From NCBI RefSeq assembly GCF_042684505.1, contig NZ_JBHULT010000005.1, positions 310,001-374,000 on the forward strand: a stretch of DNA of 64,000 nt, given 5' to 3'. Positions 8,838-16,185 of this stretch are shown here, piece after piece. Below the pieces are notes generated by a model, which saw nothing but the letters and a program-made list of their open reading frames with translations, was not told where the DNA came from and did not search any database. Source of the stretch: Salinimicrobium flavum (GTDB lineage Bacteria > Bacteroidota > Bacteroidia > Flavobacteriales > Flavobacteriaceae). The position numbers and the translations under genes were made by a program. Positions within the stretch are counted from its first letter, which is position 1; each line of letters starts with the position of its first letter.

Positions 8838-9362
8838 AGTTATGACTAAATATCATTCTTAAGTTTTATTTAGAATGATTATAAACAACAAAAATAGCCT
8901 TTATATTACCGGGAGCAAATTCCTGCTCTGCAATAATTAAGTTGTTCGAGGTAATAGTTGGAAATAATATCAAAAAAATGAGAAGATCAGGAAAAAGAGG
9001 TTTAACACTATTATTTTATGTAATCCATTTTTTCTTCTGAAGCAGGAGCACTCCGGTGAGATCTCCCCGCAATTTCAGGAATGTGAGGTAGGGATATTGA
9101 CAGACAAAGTCCTGAATCCGGAAATGAAATAAGGGTTTCTAATTTAGGATTTGCCAATTCTGTCGTCATCACAAAAACTCTTTAAAAACTCGTCTATGGG
9201 CAATAAACCTTCTTTAATTGTGAAATTTTTTTAACCGACTTCAAATTATTGTAATCTTGCCTGAATTCTGGTATAGAGATTGGTGTTGTCAGTTTTATCA
9301 TTTTAAAACGACACAAGGATTATTAAATAAGATTAAATTCTATTTTAAAATTAAAGATTATT
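8838..9362. other. Gene-poor stretch with possible decayed small ORF
   Basis: Besides the operator-like palindrome at 8852-8879, the plus strand has a 20-codon ORF (8978-9040, MRRSGKRGLTLLFYVIHFFF) whose next frame continues open to a TAA at 9132 (ending DKVLNPEMK). This could be one small gene broken by a frameshift in a T run near 9030. I do not recognise it. The rest is AT-rich leader sequence for the gene at 9363. Confidence 0.25.
8852..8879. promoter_or_regulatory. Operator-like palindrome upstream of the FTR1 gene
   Basis: Perfect 8-bp inverted repeat, ATCATTCT and AGAATGAT, 12 bases apart, centred about 28 bases upstream of the cytochrome c-FTR1 start. A metal-responsive repressor such as a Fur- or DtxR-type protein is a plausible ligand, but the sequence is not a canonical Fur box. 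Confidence 0.4.
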
Positions 9363-9581
9363 ATGGGAAGACCTTCCACTAAACCAAAAGACCTGAGAGA
9401 TGGTTATTATATTGAAGTCAGGAATAAAAACCAAAAATCTGGTATTAAAATTCGGAGAGATACTAAAAGCCAACTTCTAATGGCCATTGATGAATACAAA
9501 GAAAACAAGGAAGTTATTATTCTTGGCAAACAGGAAAATGGAAAAATGAGGGATATTCCAGAACTTTGCGTTGAACTATAA
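9363..9581 (+). CDS. Small conserved hypothetical protein (MGRPS type)
   Basis: Basic protein of 72 residues beginning MGRPSTKPKDLRDGYYIEVR, without signal peptide or membrane helix. Charged segments KIRRDTKSQ and DEYKENKEVIILGK alternate with a short hydrophobic strand, suggesting a small alpha/beta fold. From memory, similar short proteins starting MGRPS/T occur scattered in Bacteroidetes accessory DNA, but no function is known to me. It faces away from the FTR1 gene and lies next to a decayed copper ATPase fragment, so it may have travelled with mobile DNA. Codon use looks ordinary for a real gene. Confidence 0.6.
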   Translation: MGRPSTKPKDLRDGYYIEVRNKNQKSGIKIRRDTKSQLLMAIDEYKENKEVIILGKQENGKMRDIPELCVEL

Positions 9582-9615
9582 AATTTTTTTGAAAGACTAT
9601 TTTAGTTCATCACTG

Positions 9616-10000
9616 TACTTCAGAATAATATCCGTCCAGGCCACGTTTATCGCTAACTGCCTTTGCGGTTTTTTCATTATCTCCTGTAGCCATGAGCACC
9701 TTAATATTGTTTTGTTTAAAAATTTTAATAGCCTCTGCAGATTCCGGCCGTATCTCGTTCGCAATAGCAATATATCCCGCCAATTCTCCGTCGATCAACA
9801 CAAAAACAACAGTTTCTCCCGCATCCCGGTAAGCATCTTCAGGAATGGTGATTTTTTCATCTCTTAATTAACCCGGACTCACCACTTTTACTTCTTTCCC
9901 TTCTACAGTAGCCTCAACCCCTTTTCCGGTTATGGCATTGAAATTTTCCGGTTTTGGAATCTCAACTTTATCTTCTTTTACTTTTTTGATGATACCAACA
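9616..10000 (-). pseudogene. Decayed fragment of CopB-type copper ATPase (duplicate of part of the gene at 19041)
   Basis: These 385 bases align without gaps to 19455-19839, differing at about 19 positions (roughly 95 percent identical by eye). They correspond to about residues 448-576 of the intact ATPase: the end of the nucleotide-binding domain and the start of the phosphorylation domain including MATGDNEKTAKAV. A TAT codon (Tyr in PGYLRDE) has become TAA, and there is no ATPase sequence on either side, so it is not functional. A 63-codon ORF inside it (9610-9801) is a by-product. The high identity implies a recent partial duplication or a leftover of recombination. Confidence 0.9.
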
Positions 10001-10087
10001 AGGTTCCAGTCCAATAAGGATCCTCAAATGCATGGGAATATTTTTATTTTCATTTTCTATAGGATATTATGAATCAGACAAATGAAC

Positions 10088-11050
10088 CTACAGGCTCATT
10101 TCCTTCATGACCAGATAGCTGGTGTAAATAAGATATACAGATAACAACACTCCTGCTTCCCATCTCTCAAGTTTTCTCTTTCCTCCCAGGAACATGAACA
10201 GGAACAAGAGGGCAGTGCCCCCGAAAAGAAGGTACAGGTCGTTATTGAAAAGAGAGTCATAGGCAATAGGTCTTACGAGAGAGCTCAAGCCAAGAATGAA
10301 GAAGATGTTAAAGATATTGGAACCAATGATATTACCAACAGCAATGTCATTATTTTTCTTAAAAGCTGCAATTACAGAGGTGGCCAGTTCAGGTAAGGAA
10401 GTTCCTGCAGCAACAATGGTAATTCCAATGATCTTCTCACTTACTCCCAGAGTTCCTGCAATGTCCATTGCACTCGAGACCACCAGTCGCCCCCCAATGA
10501 TGAGACCTGCAAGCCCCAGAACTATAAAAGTGAAAATTTTACCATTGGAAACCTGCTTTACGGCTTCCAAAGAAGTAGAAGGAGTTTCCTTTAGCTGTTT
10601 ATAAACGTAGAAGAGAAAAGCAAGGAAAAAGAAAATAAGAATAAATCCATCCCACCTGTCCAGGGAGCCTTCTGACCCTGTAAAAAAATTGTTTACTAAA
10701 AAGAACAACAATATTGCGGCTAACAAAGAAATGGGTATTTCCTTCCACACTGTCGTTTGTTGAACCAACAGAGGTGTTATTAAACCGGCTATACCCAGGA
10801 TAAAGAACAGGTTAAAGTTATTACTCCCAATAACGTTTGCAAAAACTATGTCCTGATGTCCCTGGTATGCGGCAACTACGTTGACTACCAGCTCTGGGGC
10901 CGAAGTTCCGAAAGCTACTATGGTTAACCCTATAGCCAGATCGGAAATTTTCTTTTTTCGTGCAAAAGCTGAAGAGTTTTCCACCAGCCAATCTGCACCT
11001 TTTATTAATAACAGGAGTCCTGCAATAAGTAATAAAAATTGTAATATCAT
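10088..11050 (-). CDS. Calcium/sodium antiporter (CaCA family, YrbG-like)
   Basis: Inner-membrane K+-independent Ca2+/Na+ exchanger type protein of 320 residues, the usual size. It has about ten helices in two inverted halves, each with the alpha-repeat motif: GTSAPELVVNVVAA near residue 50 and GTSLPELATSVIAAF near residue 205, each followed by N-IGSN-FN (ANVIGSNNFN, GNIIGSNIFN). These acidic and Asn residues form the ion site in the family, so it should be active. It sits alone within a block of metal-related genes. The exact cation cannot be read from sequence. Confidence 0.92.
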   Translation of the reverse strand: MILQFLLLIAGLLLLIKGADWLVENSSAFARKKKISDLAIGLTIVAFGTSAPELVVNVVAAYQGHQDIVFANVIGSNNFNLFFILGIAGLITPLLVQQTTVWKEIPISLLAAILLFFLVNNFFTGSEGSLDRWDGFILIFFFLAFLFYVYKQLKETPSTSLEAVKQVSNGKIFTFIVLGLAGLIIGGRLVVSSAMDIAGTLGVSEKIIGITIVAAGTSLPELATSVIAAFKKNNDIAVGNIIGSNIFNIFFILGLSSLVRPIAYDSLFNNDLYLLFGGTALLFLFMFLGGKRKLERWEAGVLLSVYLIYTSYLVMKEMSL

Positions 11051-11097
11051 AGAAGTATTAATAAAAGTATTAAAGGATGAATTTAAAATATTTTATA

Positions 11098-11135
11098 GAA
11101 AATAAATAGAGAAGAGACTAAGACAGTCTCTTCTC
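11098..11135 (-). terminator. Terminator downstream of the gene at 11150
   Basis: An 11-bp stem (GAGAAGAGACT with its complement, 11109-11119 and 11125-11135) is followed on the minus strand by TATTTATTTT. Confidence 0.7.
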
Positions 11136-11149
11136 CTTTGTTAGCAGTT

Positions 11150-11653
11150 TTAAGCGGCAGAATTTACCGCAGGGCGATAACTGATCATAGAATTGATCTT
11201 ATTATTCCATTTTTCTGCATGTTTCAGTTCATATTCCTGTGCATAGTTTTCCTCACAATTATAAAGATTAACAATTCGGATGGAGTCATTGCGACATGTT
11301 AATCTCAGGTCGATACGTTGAAGGATTTCTTCTGTACGTTTGTCAATTTTCAAGGTTTGCACTTCCCGAAGGATTTCACAGTTTTTAACTTCCTTCAGTT
11401 TGATAAATTCAGCATGTACCTCAGTCTTTCTATTCTGAACCAAAAGGATTATAGCTTTTTTTGTATCGACGCCTATGATGTTTGAGTTCCAGGAGTCTTT
11501 TTCATCAATTATAAGCTGATGATGTAAAGCTTCTTCTTTGAATTTATTTTTTAGCTTTCTTACTTCTCTGGATCCAATAAATATAAATAAGACGTAGGGA
11601 ATGAAAACCAGCACAAGAAGGGCAAAGTCTACTATTAGTATATCAAGTTTCAT
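11150..11653 (-). CDS. Hypothetical membrane-anchored protein
   Basis: Protein of 167 residues with one N-terminal hydrophobic helix (residues about 6-27, ILIVDFALLVLVFIPYVLFIFIG) and a charged, probably cytoplasmic remainder. I do not recognise the family. The soluble part alternates strands and charged loops (ATG at 11653, own terminator at 11109-11135), which could form a small PH-like or PilZ-like beta fold; this is a guess. It lies in the accessory metal-related block without an obvious partner. Confidence 0.65.
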   Translation of the reverse strand: MKLDILIVDFALLVLVFIPYVLFIFIGSREVRKLKNKFKEEALHHQLIIDEKDSWNSNIIGVDTKKAIILLVQNRKTEVHAEFIKLKEVKNCEILREVQTLKIDKRTEEILQRIDLRLTCRNDSIRIVNLYNCEENYAQEYELKHAEKWNNKINSMISYRPAVNSAA

Positions 11654-11758
11654 TTTTTAAGTTTTTAAGTTTCAGGTAATCGAAAACATGCCATTATAAA
11701 GAACAGCACGGGGAGTGAGTATTTCATCATCCAATTTCAAATGAACAGTACTGGAAAC

Positions 11759-12130
11759 TTAAAGAAAAACGTGAAAGGGAAAAATCACCTCCTTCACTCC
11801 CAAAGAAGGAAAAATATACCGGGAGCGTTTAATATAATTTTGGGAGATATTGGTGTGGGTAATGGTCTGTTCATACAGATCCCCCACTTTATTCATACTC
11901 CCTTTAAGGAAAAATATTGTTTTTTGGGCAGGAAGAATAGAATCACCAAGATTTACAACCTGGTCATCTATTAAAGAGGTGACATTTGAATCGTGTTGGG
12001 CTTCCTGAATGCCGTTAACGGAAAATATGAAATTGGCCGAAAAGGAGCCGGTGCTACTCCCAAAGAGCAACAGGAAAAGAAGGACCATCTGTGATGGTAA
12101 GAATAATCTTTTCAACATTTTCATTATCAA
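11759..12130 (-). CDS. Hypothetical secreted protein
   Basis: Open frame of 123 residues with a signal-peptide-like start (MLKRLFLPSQMVLLFLLLFG ... SFSA, using the third in-frame Met at 12121). The mature part has no motif I recognise and no cysteines, and contains a polar centre (SNVTSLIDDQVVNLGDS). It lies between two other small unknown genes on the same strand. The lack of recognisable family and the ordinary length leave some doubt that it is real. Confidence 0.45.
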   Translation of the reverse strand: MIMKMLKRLFLPSQMVLLFLLLFGSSTGSFSANFIFSVNGIQEAQHDSNVTSLIDDQVVNLGDSILPAQKTIFFLKGSMNKVGDLYEQTITHTNISQNYIKRSRYIFPSLGVKEVIFPFHVFL

Positions 12131-12237
12131 ATGTAATACATTGTTATGTTAAAAAAACACGGGCAATTCGCTTAGGATAAATTTTTTTACAGGGAGAATT
12201 ATACTGTCTAAAAGCTGCTAAACAAAATTGTTCAGGG

Positions 12238-12516
12238 CTAATTAAAGATATTTTCGATGCGATCTACTTTTTGCTTTAGGGAATCTAAAGTTGAAGAAGC
12301 GTCTTTGATGATAGAATCTGCCTCTTTAAGTCTTTTATTTGTTTCGGGTAAAATTGAATCTAACTCAGTTACCTTTTCAATTCCATCATTTATCATGGAA
12401 TCAATATCTTCGACTTGAGAATTGAACTCTTTCAAATTTTGTTCAGCCTGCCGGCCATACTCACATGAAGAAAAAAGGACCACCATTAGCAGCCCCAAAA
12501 AAAAATTCTGTTTCAT
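12238..12516 (-). CDS. Small coiled-coil lipoprotein, function unknown
   Basis: Protein of 92 residues with a type II signal peptide: MKQNFFLGLLMVVLFSSC, lipobox FSSC with Cys18. The rest is almost entirely charged helix with heptad-like spacing (LKEFNSQVEDIDSMIND ... LDSLKQKVDRIENIF), predicted as a coiled coil. It should sit in the outer or inner membrane facing the periplasm. The architecture resembles small Lpp-like or envelope-spacer lipoproteins, but there is no specific match. Confidence 0.65.
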   Translation of the reverse strand: MKQNFFLGLLMVVLFSSCEYGRQAEQNLKEFNSQVEDIDSMINDGIEKVTELDSILPETNKRLKEADSIIKDASSTLDSLKQKVDRIENIFN

Positions 12517-12817
12517 CTTTGTTTGTTGTCATTTAAGAAAATTCCTTTACCAAATTCTATACCAGCTCAATTTTTTTGTATACTTATTCCTGATCTTTGG
12601 TTGAATATTAAATGATTTTTTAATAAGGGCAAATAAAGGCAGACAAAGAATATGATACCTACAATAACCTCACTCATAGAATCCTTTTAACTTATGACAA
12701 TAAAAGAAATAAGCTACAAGAAGAACCTGCGGCGTTTAAAAAAGGAGTGATGCAATTTTTGATTTCGATTTAGATGAAAAGGAAAATTGGATTAATTAAA
12801 GTTTACTCTTTGCTTGA
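12517..12817. other. Intergenic stretch, no gene recognised
   Basis: AT-rich. The plus strand holds an 18-codon ORF at about 12693 (MTIKEISYKKNLRRLKKE) followed by short stops in all frames, possibly remnants of a lost gene. No promoter box, repeat or RNA is evident. Confidence 0.3.
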
Positions 12818-14242
12818 TCAATTCACTTTCACAACACCCGGAACCTCCCATTGATTATCCAATACCCTCTGTTCCGGCCAGTAGATACGTAGCATGAGAT
12901 TAAAGGAGCTATTGGCATCCTGTGGGGTAGGCAGCCAATTGGATATTTTTTCAATACCGGGGCTGTCTTTTTGAAGGTACAATATTAAGGAGCCATCATC
13001 ATTCAGTTGATAATCCATATAACTACTGATAGCATATCGGTCTATCGGATTCTGGGCCAGGAAGTGGTCGGCAGTGTACATGGTCAAAGACCAGAATCCT
13101 CGTGCCGGAGGTGTCTCGCCCGCCGGAAACGTGATAGTATACTTATAGTTGGTATTCAGTGGATCCAATGCAATATCATAGGTAGTAAACGGGTAGACAG
13201 CATCTTCGGGCAAGTTGGCGCCTAATCCTATTTTTGCAACATATGCTCTCAAGTCATAATGATCTTGATAATTCCCGACGTTATCCAACATATAACTCCA
13301 TCCGTTTTTAATAATTCTTTGAATCGTACTGGCTAAATTTGCCAGTTGAACCTGTCCATCAGCATATCCCGCCCGGATGGCCCTCTGCTCAGATTTCGAG
13401 TAGTCAGAAAGTTTAAATTCACCCCCGGGGGTTATCCCTAGCTGTGTAAGTTTCTGTACTATGGCAATATCGTATGAAGCAGCAGGGTTGTCTACCATCA
13501 AATCACTCAGCATTTGAAAATATGTTTCAACAGGTAATGCTGCTACCTGATTTACAGGAGGGGTAGCCATATCAATACTATCATTAAAAACGCCATCTGG
13601 AGGGTTATAGGATCCAGGCCAGGCTGATAATGGCATCAATGACATATTATTTTGAAATGCCTGGACTGTTGCTTTGTCATCTGTGCCTTTAACCATTGTC
13701 CTGCCCAATAACCATACTAGCCTTGTGGGAGATACATAATGTGTCATTCCTCCCGGAACACTTCCTGACCAATTTGGACCTGATATCAGAAAAGACTGGG
13801 CCTCTGTACCTGTTGTTCTCACACCCGGTGCAGCAAACACATTGCTCCAGGCATCCATCATTTGAATCATATAATACCTCCATGGCGCATTTTCAGGCTT
13901 ATATAAGGTTGCGTCCGGGACAGACAAAACCATAGGCTCTTCATCCAGGTCCAGCCATGCTGAAGAATAAAAAGTATCTACATTAGGCGAAACTACAGAT
14001 GTAAAATTGTAATCAGGAATTTCATTTCTGTGTGAAAACTGATTGTAAGGAGCAAAACCTCGATCCGTACTATGCACAACATTGGTCACCACATTAGCTG
14101 TTGTTTTCATTGAAATAAGCGGATATGCATAAATGTATGCATCCTTGATGATTTGTGCTGTCTCATCAATCACGGGCGGTTCATCTTTTTCACATCCAGT
14201 AAGAAGGAAGAAGAACATACTTAAGAAAAGTAAATTTTTCAT
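12818..14242 (-). CDS. DUF1254/DUF1214 domain lipoprotein
   Basis: Exported protein of 474 residues with lipobox LTGC (Cys17). The N-terminal two thirds match the DUF1254 pattern (DAYIYAYPLISMKTT, then PNVDTFYSSAWLDLDEEP), and the C-terminal part matches DUF1214 (FPAGETPPARGFWSLTMYTADHFLAQNPIDRYAI). Proteins of this type are periplasmic or cell-surface and occur across bacteria and in giant viruses; no enzyme activity is established to my knowledge. It is transcribed alone. The conserved aromatic and acidic residues suggest a carbohydrate- or polymer-binding fold, which is inference. Confidence 0.88.
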   Translation of the reverse strand: MKNLLFLSMFFFLLTGCEKDEPPVIDETAQIIKDAYIYAYPLISMKTTANVVTNVVHSTDRGFAPYNQFSHRNEIPDYNFTSVVSPNVDTFYSSAWLDLDEEPMVLSVPDATLYKPENAPWRYYMIQMMDAWSNVFAAPGVRTTGTEAQSFLISGPNWSGSVPGGMTHYVSPTRLVWLLGRTMVKGTDDKATVQAFQNNMSLMPLSAWPGSYNPPDGVFNDSIDMATPPVNQVAALPVETYFQMLSDLMVDNPAASYDIAIVQKLTQLGITPGGEFKLSDYSKSEQRAIRAGYADGQVQLANLASTIQRIIKNGWSYMLDNVGNYQDHYDLRAYVAKIGLGANLPEDAVYPFTTYDIALDPLNTNYKYTITFPAGETPPARGFWSLTMYTADHFLAQNPIDRYAISSYMDYQLNDDGSLILYLQKDSPGIEKISNWLPTPQDANSSFNLMLRIYWPEQRVLDNQWEVPGVVKVN

Positions 14243-14803
14243 TTAGGTAAAAGGTTAATATTATTTCTAAAGTAAAAGGAATCGTATTATTTGTAAGATG
14301 ATATTTGTCAGTTAGTTACAATAATATTATTAAAAAATGGCAGTAATTCAGATCGTTCAGAATTCACGATTATAATACATTGAAATGCAGTCAGTGATGG
14401 ATAGGAAAATCGCCTTTACTGCTGTTACTGAAGGGAAGGTGCAGGTAGAGATAATGGGATTTGATTACCAGGGAATAGCTGTAAATAATTTAAGGAATCA
14501 GAAAGTGAATTTGAGAAAGTTTCTCCACTTTCTAAATGTTTTGTGTTTTTAGAATTGCATCCGCCATTTATACCTATGAGTAATACCTCTCCCAACTGTT
14601 GAACTTTTCATTGTTGACTTTAAAATATCTCATCATTCTCCTGCTAAAGCAATATAATTCATGTTTTGAAGTAGAAATGATTATTTTAAAACTCACAATA
14701 ATGCTTTAAAAGTGTATTTAACAGGCAGTTAACCCCTTGATAAAAAGATTTTAGCTAAATTCTATGTTCTGTTTAATTAATTCAAGAATTTTAAGATTTA
14801 GGT
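14243..14803. other. Long intergenic stretch with one short possible ORF
   Basis: Divergent promoter region between the DUF1254 gene (-) and the sugar dehydrogenase gene (+). On the plus strand a 55-codon ORF runs 14385-14552 (MQSVMDRKIAFTAVTEGKVQ at the start); it has no recognised family and could be a relic. No -7 box with good spacing, repeat or RNA structure was found. Confidence 0.3.
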
Positions 14804-16117
14804 ATGAAAATGAAATCACTTTTCTTATTATTTAGTTTCGGGTATATACTTACAAGTTCATCGCAGGAAACCGTTGGATTAGAATTAGTAGCCCAGGATC
14901 TTGTTTCTCCTGTAGCACTTGTGGAATCCCCTGATGAATCGGGAAGACTCTTCATTGTTGATCAGGTGGGCTTAATCAGGATTCATGATCCTCAAAAAGG
15001 TCTTCTCGAGGAGCCTTTTTTGAATCTGAAGGATAAAATAGTTCCTCTGAAAGATGCACACGAAGAGCGGGGACTTCTTGGTCTGGCTTTTCATCCCGAA
15101 TATAGTAATAACGGAAGATTCTTTGTGTATTACAGTGCACCGTTAGACGAAGAAGCTCCCGATAACTGGGATCATACCAGCCATATTTCTGAATTTCGGG
15201 TGTCCCCGAACAATCCCGGTATGGCCGATCAGGCTTCAGAAAAGATCATTATGAAAGTCCATCAACCTCAGGATAATCATAATGCCGGAAGTTTAGCAAT
15301 TGGCCCGGATAATTATCTCTATATCGCCCTTGGTGACGGTGGCGGTGCAAATGATATCGATATGGGACATGTCCCCGACTGGTACGACGAAAATGGTGGC
15401 GGAAATGGACAGGACGTAGAGCAGAACCTTCTGGGAAGTATTTTGCGTATTGATGTTGATACTGGATCTCCCTATGCCATTCCTGAAGATAATCCTTTTG
15501 TAGACAAAGAGGGTATGGATGAGATTTACGCTTACGGACTTCGAAATCCCTATAGATTCTCTTTTGATCTTGAAGGGAATAATGATTTAATAGCAGGAGA
15601 TGCCGGTCAGGTTTTATGGGAGGAGATCAACGTAATCACTAAAGGTGGTAACTACGGTTGGAATGTAAAGGAAGGAACTCATTGCTTTAATGCATATAAT
15701 AACGATAAGACCAGGGAAGAATGTCCTAAGGAAGATAAAATGGGTAATCCTCTGATTGATCCCGTCCTGGAGTTTAAACAAGGTGGCGCCGAAGACGGCG
15801 GAAAAGGACTTGTTGTAATAGGGGGGCATGTCTATCGGGGTGATAACCTGCAAAACATGGCAGGAAAATACATTTTTGGAACCTGGACACAACACCATGG
15901 TAAACCTGAAGGAGTAGTGTTTATGGCAACTCCAAAAGAGACCGGAATGTGGGATTTTCAGGAGCTGAAAATTGCTCAAACTAATTCGAGTTCGATTGGC
16001 CATTATCTTTTGTCCTTTGGGCAGAGCAATGACGGGGAAATGTTTGTCCTTACGACAGATGAAGAAGGCCCTATAGGTAATACCGGAAAAATGTTTAAGA
16101 TGGTTCCCGGCAATTAA
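14804..16117 (+). CDS. Secreted PQQ-dependent sugar dehydrogenase (GSDH family)
   Basis: Glucose/sorbosone dehydrogenase-type beta-propeller of 437 residues with a signal peptide (about 20 residues, ending near SSSQ). Family landmarks are LVSPVALVESPDESGRLFIVDQVG at the start of the propeller, the RGLLGLAFHPEY strand, DNHNAGSLAIGPDNYLYIALGDGG (residues about 159-182), and IYAYGLRNPYRFSFD. These proteins oxidise sugars with pyrroloquinoline quinone in the periplasm or outside the cell. PQQ synthesis genes are not in the window. The gene ends at a terminator shared with the convergent TonB receptor. A role in carbohydrate use with that receptor is a guess from adjacency. Confidence 0.9.
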   Translation: MKMKSLFLLFSFGYILTSSSQETVGLELVAQDLVSPVALVESPDESGRLFIVDQVGLIRIHDPQKGLLEEPFLNLKDKIVPLKDAHEERGLLGLAFHPEYSNNGRFFVYYSAPLDEEAPDNWDHTSHISEFRVSPNNPGMADQASEKIIMKVHQPQDNHNAGSLAIGPDNYLYIALGDGGGANDIDMGHVPDWYDENGGGNGQDVEQNLLGSILRIDVDTGSPYAIPEDNPFVDKEGMDEIYAYGLRNPYRFSFDLEGNNDLIAGDAGQVLWEEINVITKGGNYGWNVKEGTHCFNAYNNDKTREECPKEDKMGNPLIDPVLEFKQGGAEDGGKGLVVIGGHVYRGDNLQNMAGKYIFGTWTQHHGKPEGVVFMATPKETGMWDFQELKIAQTNSSSIGHYLLSFGQSNDGEMFVLTTDEEGPIGNTGKMFKMVPGN

Positions 16118-16142
16118 ACATCTATCGGTTCTTGAAGACAAC

Positions 16143-16176
16143 AAAAAACCCTCCCATATAGGGGGGTTTTAGTTTT
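16143..16176. terminator. Bidirectional terminator
   Basis: AAAACCCTCCC pairs with GGGGGGTTTT around an ATATA loop, with T runs on both strands. It separates the convergent sugar dehydrogenase and TonB receptor genes. Confidence 0.8.
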
Positions 16177-16185
16177 TTGGGAAAG

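Noticed and set aside
9610..9801. 63-codon ORF similar to copper ATPase
   Set aside because: It is an internal piece of the decayed duplicate of copB and has no start region or domain of its own.
12693..12749. 18-codon ORF MTIKEISYKKNLRRLKKE
   Set aside because: Too short, no promoter or homologue recognised; noted only as a possible remnant.
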